Notes: a model not told the origin generated them from the sequence alone. DNA of 64,000 nt from Pseudomonas sp. GM41(2012) (GCF_000282315.2 NZ_AKJN02000002.1:308430-372429), one strand, 5' to 3'. Shown: positions 9,766-19,350, counted from the first letter of the stretch. Numbers and translations: made by a program.

Positions 9766-10593
9766 TCAACCCCGAGCCAAAGCCAACAACTTTTCCCGCC
9801 ACGCAGCCTTCGCCGGCAGCGCCAGGAAAAACTCATTCAGCAACGACTCCCGCGCCGGATAACTGAACGGCGCACCGCTCAAATCCAGCACCTCACCGCC
9901 AGCCCCTTCCAGCACGCCTTGCGCCGCCGCCGTGTCCCACTGCGAAGTCGGCGCCAACCGCGGATAACAATCCGCCGCCCCTTCCGCCAACAAACAGAAC
10001 TTCAACGAACTGCCGATGTTAGCCAATTGCAGTTCACCCAGACTGTCGCTCAACCCGGCCAGCAGGCGCTCCTGCTCAGGACTGGAATGCCGACGACTGG
10101 CAACCACGGTAAACGCTTCACCTTCAGCAGGAACCTCGCGAACCTGAATCGGTAAAGGCGCCGTGTCTTTATCGCCACGCCACGCGCCCAGACCCGCCCC
10201 ACCGACGTAGAAGCGCCCGTTGGTCGGCATCGATACCACGCCAAACACCACTCGCCCCTGCTCGATCAGCGCGATGTTAACGGTAAATTCTTCGCTACCG
10301 GAGATGAACTCCTTGGTTCCGTCCAGCGGGTCCACCAGCCACCAACGCTGCCACCCGGCGCGCACGCTCTGGGGAATGTTGGCGTCTTCTTCGGACAGCA
10401 CCGGGATGCTCGGGTCCAGCGCCGTCAGCCCGGCCAGAATCAGATGATGAGCAGCCAGGTCCGCCGCCGTCACCGGGGAATCGTCAGCCTTGGCGGTTAC
10501 AGCCGTACCGATGCGCCAGAACGGTAGAATCGCTTCGCCAGCCTTCAGCGCCAGTTCAACAACAGGCGCCATCAACGGATGGGGGAAAATCAT
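9766..10593 (-). CDS. cysQ: 3'(2'),5'-bisphosphate nucleotidase CysQ
   Basis: A 275-residue inositol-monophosphatase-fold enzyme that dephosphorylates PAP (3'-phosphoadenosine 5'-phosphate) to AMP, relieving inhibition in sulfate assimilation. The metal-binding motifs are LSEEDANIP, WLVDPLDGTKEF (DPxDGT) and the C-terminal WDTAAAQGVLEGAGG. The length is typical. Its start overlaps the end of nudE by 4 bp, indicating translational coupling in a nudE-cysQ operon. Confidence 0.95.
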   Translation of the reverse strand: MIFPHPLMAPVVELALKAGEAILPFWRIGTAVTAKADDSPVTAADLAAHHLILAGLTALDPSIPVLSEEDANIPQSVRAGWQRWWLVDPLDGTKEFISGSEEFTVNIALIEQGRVVFGVVSMPTNGRFYVGGAGLGAWRGDKDTAPLPIQVREVPAEGEAFTVVASRRHSSPEQERLLAGLSDSLGELQLANIGSSLKFCLLAEGAADCYPRLAPTSQWDTAAAQGVLEGAGGEVLDLSGAPFSYPARESLLNEFFLALPAKAAWREKLLALARG

Positions 10594-11156
10594 GGCTGGA
10601 ACGCTCCACGCTGAGTCAGTAGATCACGGGCCAGGTACAGTGCTGCCAATGCACGGCCCTCAGTGAATCGCGGGTTCTGGGCCAGGGCCGACAACTCACG
10701 CAGGTTGATTTTGTCCACGCCCATCGGCTCCGGCTCATCGCCTTCAAGGCTTTCTTCGTACAGATCAGTGGCCAACACCACCTGGATCTTCTGGCTCATG
10801 TAACCGGGCGACAACGACAACTCAGTCAAATGCTCCAGTTGCCGCGCGCCGTACCCGGCCTCTTCCTTGAGCTCCCGCTCGGCCGCCGCCAGCACGTCCT
10901 CGCCCGGCTCGATCAAGCCTTTAGGCAAGGACAGCTCGTATTCATCGGTGCCGCCGCAATATTCTTCAACCAGCACCGCGTGGTCCGCATCCAGCATCGC
11001 CACGATCATCACCGCGCCATAACCGGCGCCCTTGCCCACCAGTCGCTCATACGTGCGCTCCACGCCATTGGAAAAGCGCAACTTCAGCTCTTCGACGCAG
11101 AACAAACGGCTGGTGGCGACGATCTCGCGGGCGAGGATGGTGGGTTTCTGGCGCAT
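10590..11156 (-). CDS. nudE: ADP compounds hydrolase NudE
   Basis: A 188-residue Nudix hydrolase acting on ADP-ribose, Ap3A and NADH-type dinucleotides. The Nudix box is complete: GLIEPGEDVLAAAERELKEE followed by AGY, matching GX5EX7REUXEEXGU. An N-terminal beta-rich region precedes it. It is the first gene of the nudE-cysQ pair, divergent from the HAD nucleotidase gene with an 89-bp shared promoter region (11157-11245). Confidence 0.95.
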   Translation of the reverse strand: MRQKPTILAREIVATSRLFCVEELKLRFSNGVERTYERLVGKGAGYGAVMIVAMLDADHAVLVEEYCGGTDEYELSLPKGLIEPGEDVLAAAERELKEEAGYGARQLEHLTELSLSPGYMSQKIQVVLATDLYEESLEGDEPEPMGVDKINLRELSALAQNPRFTEGRALAALYLARDLLTQRGAFQP

Positions 11157-11245
11157 GAAAAGCTCCTTGGCGTGAACGCGTTACTATACCCGGCCTATCC
11201 TGATTGTTTACGTCGGATATCTTTTTTACCGCTGGAGAAGTTTTT

Positions 11246-11908
11246 ATGTCCCTGCTGCCCTGGCGCGACATCGACACCGTTCTGCTGGATATGGACGGCA
11301 CGCTGCTGGACCTGCACTACGACAACCATTTCTGGATGGAACACCTGCCCCAGCGTTACGCCGAATTGCACGGGGTGAGCCGGGCCATGGCCGAGATGGA
11401 ATTGCAGCCGTTGTTCGAACGCAACGCCGGCCAGTTGCATTGGTATTGCCTGGATTTCTGGAGCGCCGAGCTCAAGCTGTCGGTGCGTGAACTGAAACTG
11501 GAAACCGCGCATTTGATTGCCCTGCGTCCGGATGCGGACACCTTTCTGGCCGCCATCAAACAGGCGGGCAAGCGCGTGGTGCTGATTACCAATGCACACC
11601 GCGATTCGTTGTCATTGAAGCTGGAAAGAATCGAACTGGCGCCGTACTTCGAGCGGTTGATCAGCTCGCATGATTACGGTTTTGCCAAGGAAAACCCGCA
11701 ATTCTGGGATGCCTTGCAGGCGGACATCGGTTTCGATCCGGCGCGCAGTCTGTTTATCGACGACACATTGCCGATCCTGCGCAGCGCGCGGGATTTTGGG
11801 GTGGCGCATTTGTTGGCCGTGAGTGAGCCGGATAGCCGTAAAGGGCCGAAGGACACGGCCGAGTTTGCGGCGGTGGGGGATTATCGGGAGCTCATTGCCG
11901 GGCTCTGA
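11246..11908 (+). CDS. yrfG: HAD-family GMP/IMP nucleotidase (YrfG-like)
   Basis: A 220-residue haloacid dehalogenase-superfamily phosphatase. Motif I LLDMDGTLLDLHYD carries the nucleophile Asp, motif II is LITNAHRDSL and motif IV is LFIDDTLPIL. E. coli YrfG dephosphorylates GMP and IMP; the same gene neighbourhood (nudE on the other strand) supports orthology. Start ATG 11246 follows GGAGAAGTTTTT; an earlier in-frame ATG at 11204 lies inside the divergent promoter region and lacks support. Confidence 0.88.
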   Translation: MSLLPWRDIDTVLLDMDGTLLDLHYDNHFWMEHLPQRYAELHGVSRAMAEMELQPLFERNAGQLHWYCLDFWSAELKLSVRELKLETAHLIALRPDADTFLAAIKQAGKRVVLITNAHRDSLSLKLERIELAPYFERLISSHDYGFAKENPQFWDALQADIGFDPARSLFIDDTLPILRSARDFGVAHLLAVSEPDSRKGPKDTAEFAAVGDYRELIAGL

Positions 11909-11922
11909 GACCGCGTCGCCTG

Positions 11923-12007
11923 CATCGCGGGCAAGCCTTGCTCCTACGGGTGTGTGTCGTACGCGAATTTTGCATACATCCTGTAGGAGCAAGGCTTGCC
12001 CGCGATG
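11923..12007. repeat. REP-type inverted repeat, GGGCAAGCCTTGCTCC class
   Basis: Perfect 25-bp arms at 11923-11947 and 11983-12007, located between convergent genes. The same class recurs at 60.25 and 62.98 kb. Confidence 0.88.
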
Positions 12008-12028
12008 GCCATCACACGGCCTTGAGGC

Positions 12029-12469
12029 TTACTCAGGAATACGCAACGACTGCCCCGGATAGATCTTGTCCGGGTGAGACAGCATCGGCTTGTTGGCCTC
12101 GAAGATTTTGTTGTACTTGTTGGCGTCGCCGTACTCAGCCTTGGCAATCGCGCTGAGGGTGTCGCCCTTTTTCACAGTGACGAACCGCGCCGCCTGAGCA
12201 ACCGGGCCCGTCACGGTGATCTGGTCATCCACACTACCGACACCGGCAATATTGCCCACCGCCAGCAGGATTTTTTCCTTCTCTTCCTGACTGCCGACTT
12301 CGCCGGTCACGGTGACTTTGTCGCCATCCACCGTCGCCTGCACATTCGGGTTACCCAGGCCGACCTTGCTGATGTGTTCCTTCAATTGCTCGCTGGCATT
12401 GGCGTTGCCTGGCGTCAGCAGATCGATAAGTTTTTCGCCTGCTTCTTTCACAAAGCTAAAAATGCTCAT
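12029..12469 (-). CDS. lysM: BON-LysM domain protein (Kbp/YgaU family)
   Basis: A 146-residue soluble protein with an N-terminal BON domain (about residues 20-85, [20 protein letters not shown]) and a C-terminal LysM domain (about 96-145, [17 protein letters not shown] ... PGQSLRIPE). E. coli Kbp/YgaU binds potassium and is stress-induced; whether this orthologue does so is inferred. The start at 12469 is chosen because AAGGAGAGTGCACC precedes it; an in-frame start at 12505 has no such site. No signal peptide is visible despite the LysM domain, which agrees with the cytoplasmic Kbp. Confidence 0.9.
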   Translation of the reverse strand: MSIFSFVKEAGEKLIDLLTPGNANASEQLKEHISKVGLGNPNVQATVDGDKVTVTGEVGSQEEKEKILLAVGNIAGVGSVDDQITVTGPVAQAARFVTVKKGDTLSAIAKAEYGDANKYNKIFEANKPMLSHPDKIYPGQSLRIPE

Positions 12470-12605
12470 GGTGCACTCTCCTTGGGTTTTGGGTTCCAGA
12501 CGCAAAAGCCTAGACCAAGGCTGTCACTTGCGGTTCCAACCCGACCAATGACGCCGCTTCCCCCCAAGCGCTAGAATCCGAACCTTCCCGCGCCCTGGAG
12601 CGAAG

Positions 12606-13493
12606 ATGGACATCAAGCAACTTAAATTCCTCATCGCCCTCGACGAAACCCGGCATTTCGGCCAGGCCGCTGCGCGTTGTCACATCACCCAGCCGACCCT
12701 GTCCATGCGCCTGCGCAGCCTCGAAGAAGAACTCGAGTTGCCGCTGGTCAATCGCGGTCAGCGCTTCGAGGGTTTCACCGCACCGGGTGAACGGGTGCTG
12801 GCGTGGGCGCGCACCGTGTTGGCGGCCTACGACGGCTTGCAGGCCGAGGCGGCGGCCTGTCGCGGCAATCTGGTCGGTACGTTGCGTCTGGGCGTGGTGC
12901 CGCTGTCGAGCTTCGATCCACTGCCGTTGATGCAACGCTTGCACGCCGAACACCCGAACCTGCGCTTCGAGCTCTCGGCCCTGAGTTCTGAACAAATCCT
13001 GGAACAACTGGCAAACAATCGCCTGGATCTGGGCGTGTCGTACCTGGAGCGACTGGACGGCGAACGCTTCGATTCCCTGGCATTCAGCGAAACCCGCATG
13101 GGCCTGCTCTACGATCAGCGCTTCTTCAGTTTCGGCGAGGCGCCGCTGAGTTGGGAATCGCTGATCGAACTGCCGCTGGGCATGCTCACCAGCGGCATGC
13201 ATTTTCGGCAGTCCATCGACCACAACTTCCACAGTCGCGGCCTCACCCCGCAGCCGTTGCTGCAAACCGATGCCGTCCACCAATTGTTACAAGCGGTGCA
13301 CGGTGGATTCTGCTGCGCCGTGATGCCGCTGGACGGTGGCCTGGAAAAACTCACCGATCATTTGCGCCTGCACCCCATCGAAAATGCTCAAACCCTCGCC
13401 CGGCTGGGGCTGATCATGCGTCGCAGCGCCCCGCGTTCGGCGCTCGCGGAAGCCTGTTTCGCGATTCTTCAGCAATCGCTGCCGAGCTCTTGA
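12606..13493 (+). CDS. LysR-family transcriptional regulator
   Basis: A 295-residue LysR-type regulator. The N-terminal winged helix-turn-helix includes ETRHFGQAAARCHITQPTLS and RLRSLEEELELPLVNR. The rest is a periplasmic-binding-protein-like effector domain (about 90-290). It precedes fdhD and the molybdoenzyme gene on the same strand with a 94-bp gap, so it may regulate them, but the effector is unknown. The helix-turn-helix loosely resembles OxyR/CysB-type members without a diagnostic feature; I do not assign a symbol. Confidence 0.9.
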   Translation: MDIKQLKFLIALDETRHFGQAAARCHITQPTLSMRLRSLEEELELPLVNRGQRFEGFTAPGERVLAWARTVLAAYDGLQAEAAACRGNLVGTLRLGVVPLSSFDPLPLMQRLHAEHPNLRFELSALSSEQILEQLANNRLDLGVSYLERLDGERFDSLAFSETRMGLLYDQRFFSFGEAPLSWESLIELPLGMLTSGMHFRQSIDHNFHSRGLTPQPLLQTDAVHQLLQAVHGGFCCAVMPLDGGLEKLTDHLRLHPIENAQTLARLGLIMRRSAPRSALAEACFAILQQSLPSS

Positions 13494-13587
13494 TCGACGT
13501 CATCTATCGGTAGATCAGTAATAGCGATTAGACGCGACAAGTTGACGCGCCTAGGCTTAAAGCAGCCTAAACCGTCGGTGATACCTC

Positions 13588-14427
13588 ATGAACGCCAAGC
13601 GCCCTGCCTGCGCGGCGCCAGCCCTCGAAACGCCAGCGCCCGCCGCAAGCCAGACGTACAGTTACTGCGACCTTCAAGACACCGAATCGGCCAGCACCGC
13701 GCTGGCCGAAGAAGTCGCGTTGGCGATCGCTTATAACGGCATCAGTCAGGCGGTCATGTTGGTCACGCCGACGGACCTTGAAGACTTCATCGTCGGCTTC
13801 AGCCTCGGCAGCGGCATCATCGAAGACGCTTGCGACATTTATGACCTGCAACTCAGCGGCTCGGGTTCAGCGCAATACGCGCAAGTGACCATCGCCAACC
13901 GCGCCTTCTGGAACCTCAAGCAACAGCGTCGGCAAATGGCTGGCACCAGCGGTTGCGGACTCTGCGGCGTGGAAGCGGTGGAGCAGGCATTGCCTGATCT
14001 CAAGGTGTTGCCCGGCGCCCCCTTGCCGCCCGCCGAATGGCTTGATGGCTTGCGTCAGCGCATCGGTGCGTTCCAGCCTCTTGGCCAGTACTCCGGCGCG
14101 GTGCACGCAGCCGTATTCATGAACAGTCAGGGCCAATTGCTGCTGGGTCGCGAAGACATCGGCCGACACAACGCCCTCGATAAGCTGATTGGTGGACTGA
14201 TCCGTCAGAAGATCCCGACCACCGGCGGGCTGGTGATTGTCACCAGCCGTTGCAGTCTCGAACTGATCCAGAAAGTGTTGCGCGCAGGTATCCAGACCCT
14301 GGTCAGCCTGTCGTCGCCCACGGGCCTTGCCGTGCAATGGGCCCGTCGCCACAACCTCAATCTCATCCACCTGCCGCAGAAAAATGCGCCGCGGGTCTAC
14401 AGCCCCGCGACGGAGAACCCAGCGTGA
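13588..14427 (+). CDS. fdhD: Formate dehydrogenase accessory sulfurtransferase FdhD
   Basis: A 279-residue FdhD protein, which passes sulfur from IscS to the molybdenum cofactor of formate dehydrogenase-type enzymes. The conserved cysteine motif is GTSGCGLCGVE (CxxC), followed by GQYSGAVHAAVF, REDIGRHNALDK and VTSRCSLELIQK, all family signatures. The 3' end overlaps the start of the downstream molybdoenzyme gene (GTGA), so the two are translationally coupled and the accessory role for that enzyme is strongly implied. Confidence 0.95.
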   Translation: MNAKRPACAAPALETPAPAASQTYSYCDLQDTESASTALAEEVALAIAYNGISQAVMLVTPTDLEDFIVGFSLGSGIIEDACDIYDLQLSGSGSAQYAQVTIANRAFWNLKQQRRQMAGTSGCGLCGVEAVEQALPDLKVLPGAPLPPAEWLDGLRQRIGAFQPLGQYSGAVHAAVFMNSQGQLLLGREDIGRHNALDKLIGGLIRQKIPTTGGLVIVTSRCSLELIQKVLRAGIQTLVSLSSPTGLAVQWARRHNLNLIHLPQKNAPRVYSPATENPA

Positions 14428-16772
14428 GTCAACACCAACAAGCCGACCAGAAACCCGTTCCGCGTTATAAGCCCTACAAAGGTCCAGCCGGTGGCTGGGG
14501 CGCGTTGGCCAGCGTTGCCCGGGCCTGGTTGACCAGCGACAACGCGCTGAAAAACCTGCGCATGATGCTCAAAACCAACAAAAACGGCGGGTTCGACTGC
14601 CCCGGTTGTGCCTGGGGCGATTCCAATGAAGCCGGCATGGTGGCGTTCTGCGAGAACGGCGCCAAAGCAGTGAACTGGGAAGCGACCAAACGCCGTGTCG
14701 ACGGTGCGTTCTTTGCCAAACACAGCGTCAGTTCGTTGCTGGAACAAAGTGACTACTGGCTGGAATATCAGGGCCGTCTGACCGAGCCATTAAGCTATGA
14801 CGCCGAAACCGATCGCTACAAGCCGATCAGCTGGGACGCTGCGTTCTCCTTGATCGCCAAACATTTGCAGGGTCTGTCGAGCCCGGATCAGGCCGAGTTC
14901 TACACCTCGGGCCGCGCCAGCAACGAAGCGGCGTACCTGTATCAATTGTTCGTGCGTGCCTACGGCACCAATAACTTCCCCGATTGCTCGAACATGTGCC
15001 ACGAGGCCAGCGGTGTGGCCATGGCGCAAAGTGTCGGCGTCGGCAAAGGCACCGTCACCTTCGACGACTTCGAACACGCCGACGCGATTTTTGTCTGGGG
15101 TCAGAACCCTGGCACCAACCACCCACGGATGCTCGAACCGCTGCGCGAAGCGGTGAAACGCGGCGCTCAGGTGGTGTGCATCAACCCGTTGAAGGAGCGA
15201 GGCCTGGAACGCTTCCAGCACCCGCAACACGCGATCGAAATGCTCACCAACAGCGACAAGCCGACCAACACCGCGTACTTCCGTCCGGCATTGGGCGGTG
15301 ACATGGCGATCATGCGCGGCATGGCCAAGTTCCTGCTGCAGTGGGAGCGTGACGCACAGAAGGCGGGTGAGCCTGCCGTATTCGACCACGACTTCCTCAA
15401 TGAACACAGTGTCAACGTGCTGGAATACCTGGGCATCGTCGACGACACCTCGTGGGAGCAGATCGTCCATCAATCCGGACTGACGCTGGTTGAAATCGAG
15501 CAAGCGGCGCGGATGTATGCCAAAGGCAAAAACGTGATCATGTGCTGGGCGATGGGCATCACACAGCATCGCCATTCGGTGGCAACCATTCAGGAAATCG
15601 CCAACCTGATGTTGCTGCGGGGCAACATCGGCCGTCCCGGCGCCGGTCTGTGCCCGGTGCGCGGCCACAGTAACGTGCAGGGCGACCGGACCATGGGCAT
15701 CAACGAGCGTCCGCCGGTGGCGTTCCTCGATTCCCTGGAGCGTCGCTTCAAGTTCAAGGTGCCGCGTGAAAACGGTCACAACGTGGTCGAGGCGATCCAT
15801 GCCATGGCCGATGGCCGCGCGAAAGTCTTTATCGGTCTGGGCGGCAACTTCGCCCAAGCCACTCCGGACAGCTCACGGACTTTCCAGGCCCTGAGCAACT
15901 GCGACCTGACCGTGCAAATCAGTACCAAGCTCAACCGCAGCCATCTGGCACACGGTAAAGAGGCGCTGATCCTGCCGTGCCTGGGCCGCACCGACATCGA
16001 CATCCAGACCGAAGGCCCGCAAGCGGTGACCGTCGAAGACTCGTTCAGCATGGTTCACGCCTCCAACGGCCAGCTGCAGCCGCTGTCGAAGCAGATGCGC
16101 TCGGAGCCAGCGATCATCGCCGGCATCGCCGCCGCAACCCTGGGCAGCGAACCGGTGGACTGGAACTGGCTGGTGGCCGATTACCGGCGCATCCGCGACC
16201 TGATCGCCGACACCATTGCGGGTTTCAAGGACTTCAACGAAAAGATCCAGAACCCGGGCGGGTTCTACCTCGGCAACAGCGCCGGTGCTCGCCGCTGGAA
16301 TACCGCGTCGGGGCGCGCCAATTTCCGTCCGAACGTCCTGCCCAAAGACCTGGTGCACGAACGCACTCGCGCCACCGGCGTATTGCCGGACCTGATCATG
16401 CAGTCGATGCGCTCTCACGATCAGTACAACACCACGATTTATGGGCTTGATGACCGCTATCGCGGCGTGAAAGGTCAGCGTGATGTGTTGTTCGCCAACG
16501 AAGCCGATATCATTCGCCTGGGGTTCAAGCCGGGGCAGAAGGCTGACATCGTTTCAATCTGGGATGATGGACGTGAGCGTCGGGTGAAGGGCTTTACGCT
16601 GCTGGCGTTTGATATCCCTGCCGGGCAAGCGGCGGCTTATTACCCGGAAGTGAATCCGCTGGTGCCGCTGGAGAGCATCGGGGATGGCAGCCATACACCG
16701 ACATCGAAGTTTGTGGCGATCCGGTTGGAAGCGGCGAGTGAAACCGGGTTGATTTTGGCCAAGTCGGCTTAA
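14424..16772 (+). CDS. FdhF/YdeP-family molybdopterin oxidoreductase
   Basis: A 782-residue bis-MGD molybdoenzyme of the formate-dehydrogenase alpha-subunit superfamily, YdeP branch. GTG 14424 overlaps the fdhD stop; a longer in-frame reading from 14250 lies inside fdhD and is not homologous. The N-terminal cysteine region FDCPGCAWGDSNEAGMVAFC is shorter than a classical four-cysteine Fe-S motif. DCSNMCHEASG aligns with the region where FdhF carries selenocysteine, so Cys is the likely Mo ligand. MCWAMGITQHRHSV and GLCPVRGHSNVQG are pterin-binding segments. No partner Fe-S or cytochrome subunit is adjacent. Its true substrate is unproven, since YdeP relatives are linked to acid resistance rather than proven formate oxidation. 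Confidence 0.9.
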   Translation: MSQHQQADQKPVPRYKPYKGPAGGWGALASVARAWLTSDNALKNLRMMLKTNKNGGFDCPGCAWGDSNEAGMVAFCENGAKAVNWEATKRRVDGAFFAKHSVSSLLEQSDYWLEYQGRLTEPLSYDAETDRYKPISWDAAFSLIAKHLQGLSSPDQAEFYTSGRASNEAAYLYQLFVRAYGTNNFPDCSNMCHEASGVAMAQSVGVGKGTVTFDDFEHADAIFVWGQNPGTNHPRMLEPLREAVKRGAQVVCINPLKERGLERFQHPQHAIEMLTNSDKPTNTAYFRPALGGDMAIMRGMAKFLLQWERDAQKAGEPAVFDHDFLNEHSVNVLEYLGIVDDTSWEQIVHQSGLTLVEIEQAARMYAKGKNVIMCWAMGITQHRHSVATIQEIANLMLLRGNIGRPGAGLCPVRGHSNVQGDRTMGINERPPVAFLDSLERRFKFKVPRENGHNVVEAIHAMADGRAKVFIGLGGNFAQATPDSSRTFQALSNCDLTVQISTKLNRSHLAHGKEALILPCLGRTDIDIQTEGPQAVTVEDSFSMVHASNGQLQPLSKQMRSEPAIIAGIAAATLGSEPVDWNWLVADYRRIRDLIADTIAGFKDFNEKIQNPGGFYLGNSAGARRWNTASGRANFRPNVLPKDLVHERTRATGVLPDLIMQSMRSHDQYNTTIYGLDDRYRGVKGQRDVLFANEADIIRLGFKPGQKADIVSIWDDGRERRVKGFTLLAFDIPAGQAAAYYPEVNPLVPLESIGDGSHTPTSKFVAIRLEAASETGLILAKSA

Positions 16773-16794
16773 CGCAGCGTCTGATCTACCGCAA

Positions 16795-16867
16795 TCGCGA
16801 GCAGGCCCGCTCCCACATTTGATCTGTGTCGTACACAAATCCACTGTGGGAGCGGGCTTGCTCGCGA
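16795..16867. repeat. REP-type inverted repeat, GAGCAGGC class
   Basis: The arms TCGCGAGCAGGCCCGCTCCC and GGGAGCGGGCTTGCTCGCGA (one mismatch pair) lie just after the molybdoenzyme gene. Confidence 0.85.
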
Positions 16868-16920
16868 AAGCGGGGGAACATTCAACGAATCTTCCGGATC
16901 AGTCACTTTCCAAACGCCCA

Positions 16921-16951
16921 CAAAAAAGGCCGTTTTGCATGAAAACGGCCT
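16921..16951. terminator. Hairpin with A-tract, terminator-like
   Basis: The stem AGGCCGTTTT / AAAACGGCCT has a 5-nt loop. Six A residues precede it, so it is intrinsic-terminator-like when read on the minus strand and a plain hairpin on the plus strand, 150 bp after the molybdoenzyme gene. Confidence 0.5.
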
Positions 16952-17108
16952 ATCCGAAGTAGCTAAAGACCGGCGAAAAACACTTAAGTTCCAGCTAAAA
17001 AACAGTAACTTATAGAAATGTGCTCAAGTCGTGTTACTCGTCGGATTTCGATTGTCACGACCATGACACGGCCTCAGGATCGCGCCGTCATCCCCTTGAG
17101 GTTCCTCT

Positions 17109-17597
17109 ATGAAGTTCTCCTCGATTCTCTTGTTGTCCCTTGGCCTGGTCAGTGGCTTCGCTTCTGCTGGCGGCACCACCGAAGCAGGTGTGGGCGGCGC
17201 ATTGGGCGGGGTTCTGGGCTCAGTCGTCGGTCAGTCATTAGGCGGCAGTACAGGTTCCACCATTGGCGCGGCCCTGGGCGGCGCGGGTGGTAGCGCAGTT
17301 GGCGCAGACAAACGCAGCCGTGGCGAAGCCGCCATTGGCGGTGCGTTGGGCGCAGCTGGCGGTAACGTGGTCGGCCGCAGCATGGGCGGCACCACCGGCA
17401 GCCTGATCGGCTCCGCAGCAGGTGGCGGCGCCGGTGGCGCGCTGGGTAACTACATGGGCAACAAGAGCGATGACGAAGATGATGATCGTCGTTCTTATCG
17501 TGGCGGCCATGGTGATCGTCGCTACTACCGTGACGACCATCCGGGGCGCGGTCATGCCTATGGCCACCGCAAGCATCACCATCGCTATCGCGACTGA
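17109..17597 (+). CDS. Glycine-zipper (YMGG-like) envelope protein
   Basis: A 162-residue exported protein. A signal peptide (MKFSSILLLSLGLVSGFASA) is followed by repeated GxxxG-type glycine zippers (GGALGGVLGSVVGQSLGG, GAALGGAGGSAVGADKRSRG, GGALGAAGGNVVGRSMGG) and a YMGN box. A charged Asp/Arg/His-rich tail (about residues 120-162) ends the protein. Glycine zippers insert into or stabilise membranes; the function of this member is unknown. A strong terminator follows 31 bp later. The His/Asp tail could bind metals, which is only a guess. Confidence 0.85.
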   Translation: MKFSSILLLSLGLVSGFASAGGTTEAGVGGALGGVLGSVVGQSLGGSTGSTIGAALGGAGGSAVGADKRSRGEAAIGGALGAAGGNVVGRSMGGTTGSLIGSAAGGGAGGALGNYMGNKSDDEDDDRRSYRGGHGDRRYYRDDHPGRGHAYGHRKHHHRYRD

Positions 17598-17627
17598 GGC
17601 TTGAATCGCCTCGCTTGCCGATGCATC

Positions 17628-17661
17628 AAAAAATCGCAGCCCAAGGGCTGCGATTTTTTTT
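17628..17661. terminator. Bidirectional rho-independent terminator
   Basis: The stem ATCGCAGCCC / GGGCTGCGAT is flanked by A6 and T8. It serves the glycine-zipper gene (plus) and the thioesterase gene (minus). Confidence 0.92.
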
Positions 17662-17666
17662 GCCCG

Positions 17667-18086
17667 TCAAACCACCAACCGCTGCAGCGCTGCGCGCAAC
17701 CCGGCAGGAATCGCCACCGGCTGATTCGATGTCCGATCCACAAACACATGCACGAACCGCCCTGCCGCGCAGGCTTCGTCTTCCCCGGCCTTGAACACCG
17801 CCAGCTCGTATTGCACCGAACTGTTGCCCAACTTGCCCACCCGCAAACCGATTTCTATCCGGTCAGGGAAGGCAATGGAAGCGAAGTAATCGCAAGCCGA
17901 ACTCACCACAAAGCCAACTACCTCGCCGTCATGGATATCCAGACCGCCGACTTCGATCAGGTAGGTGTTCACTGCCGTGTCGAAGAAGCTGTAGTAGGTG
18001 ACGTTGTTGACGTGACCATAGGCGTCGTTATCGTGCCAACGGGTGGTGATGGGCTGGAAGTGGGGATAGTCGGTGCGTTGGGGCAT
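17667..18086 (-). CDS. Acyl-CoA thioesterase, 4HBT hotdog family
   Basis: A 139-residue single hotdog domain with the 4-hydroxybenzoyl-CoA thioesterase/YbgC signature [21 protein letters not shown], in which the Asp and HVNN segment form the active site. The start at 18086 follows AAGGCGAGAACCC; a longer reading from 18137 would run into the upstream gene. It lies 37 bp downstream of a 3-hydroxyacyl-CoA dehydrogenase gene on the same strand, so a role in CoA-ester catabolism is inferred. The physiological substrate is unknown. Confidence 0.9.
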   Translation of the reverse strand: MPQRTDYPHFQPITTRWHDNDAYGHVNNVTYYSFFDTAVNTYLIEVGGLDIHDGEVVGFVVSSACDYFASIAFPDRIEIGLRVGKLGNSSVQYELAVFKAGEDEACAAGRFVHVFVDRTSNQPVAIPAGLRAALQRLVV

Positions 18087-18123
18087 GGGTTCTCGCCTTG
18101 AGGATCGTTCGAACAGGTGAAGT

Positions 18124-19350
18124 CTACCGATCCGCAAACCCTTTACCCACCGCCGCCAACTCCCCGATCAACCGCGCCGGGTTCCACTGATCACCCTGCT
18201 TCGTCTCAAGCGCCAGCAACCGCTGGTGAATATCCGCCAGCCCTTGTTGATCCGCCCAGGCCATCGGCCCGCCCTTGTCCGCCGGGAAGCCGTAGCCATT
18301 GAGGTACACCAGATCGATGTCGTGCGCCGATTCGGCAATCCCTTCCTGAAGGATCTTCGCCCCTTCATTGACCAGTGCCAGCAAGCAGCGCTCCAGAATC
18401 TCCTCGGGGCTTATCTCGCGTCGCTGGAACCCTAGTTCTTCACTGACCTTCAATACCAGCGCATCGACTTCAACATCGTGCTCAGCCTGGCGACTGCCCG
18501 GCTCATAGTGGTAATACCCATTGCCACTCTTTTGACCGAAACGACCCAATTCGCACAGACGATTGTCCACCTGAACCTCAGGCGAATCTTGCCCTATGCC
18601 GGCCAACTGCCGAGCGCGCCACTCCAGATCGATGCCGACCACGTCGTACATGCGGAACGGCCCCATGGCAAAGCCAAAACCTTGCAGCACCGCATCGACT
18701 TGATAGGGATAAGCGCCTTCGAGCAACATCTTGCGCGCTTCGAGTACATACGGACGCAGCATGCGGTTGCCGATGAAACCATGGCAGTTGCCCGACACCA
18801 CGCTGACCTTGCCCATGCGCTTGCCCAGCGCCAGAGCAGCCTCAAGCACCACCGGTAAAGTCTGGGCACCGCGAACGATTTCCAGCAGTTTCATGATGTG
18901 CGCCGGACTGAAGAAGTGCAGGCCCAGGACCTGTTGCGGACGGCGAGTAGCCGCAGCGATGGCATCGATATCCAGCGCCGAGGTATTGCTGGCCAGAATG
19001 GCTTCAGGTTTGAGCAGACCGTCCAGTTCACGGAAGATTTTCTGCTTGAGTTCGAGGTTTTCGTACACCGCTTCGATGACCAGATCGACATCGCGGATCG
19101 CCGCGTAGTCCGCAGCCGCCGTTACCCGTGCTATGCGAGCGTCCGCCTCGGCGTGATCGATCCGTCCCTGACGCACGTTGTGGGCGTAGGTGTCCGCCAC
19201 GGTAGCCAGCGCCTGTTCAAGCATCTGTGGATTGTTATCGACCCACTGCACCGGGACGCCGGCGTTGGCCAGGCACATGACAATGCCACGGCCCATGGTG
19301 CCTGCGCCAATGACGGCGGCGCGCTGAATATTGAACGGTGTCTGGCTCAT
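18124..19350 (-). CDS. 3-hydroxyacyl-CoA dehydrogenase
   Basis: A 408-residue NAD-dependent dehydrogenase of fatty-acid or carnitine-type beta-oxidation. It has a Rossmann motif [19 protein letters not shown], the [11 protein letters not shown] and [15 protein letters not shown] segments of the catalytic region, and two C-terminal 3HCDH domains ([15 protein letters not shown] and [16 protein letters not shown]). The second C-terminal copy makes it longer than the 280-residue FadB2 type. The start at 19350 is the canonical N-terminus [17 protein letters not shown]; upstream in-frame codons to 19878 lie inside recQ antisense sequence. It is followed by a thioesterase gene. The acyl-CoA dehydrogenase gene often found beside it in pseudomonads is not present. 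Confidence 0.92.
   Translation of the reverse strand: MSQTPFNIQRAAVIGAGTMGRGIVMCLANAGVPVQWVDNNPQMLEQALATVADTYAHNVRQGRIDHAEADARIARVTAAADYAAIRDVDLVIEAVYENLELKQKIFRELDGLLKPEAILASNTSALDIDAIAAATRRPQQVLGLHFFSPAHIMKLLEIVRGAQTLPVVLEAALALGKRMGKVSVVSGNCHGFIGNRMLRPYVLEARKMLLEGAYPYQVDAVLQGFGFAMGPFRMYDVVGIDLEWRARQLAGIGQDSPEVQVDNRLCELGRFGQKSGNGYYHYEPGSRQAEHDVEVDALVLKVSEELGFQRREISPEEILERCLLALVNEGAKILQEGIAESAHDIDLVYLNGYGFPADKGGPMAWADQQGLADIHQRLLALETKQGDQWNPARLIGELAAVGKGFADR

Larger units (their letters stand above)
16773..17108. other. Intergenic region with REP and hairpin
   Basis: A 336-bp gap with a REP element (16795-16867), a 10-bp-stem hairpin (16927-16951) and the promoter region of the glycine-zipper gene. 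No ORF with coding character is seen. Confidence 0.6.
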
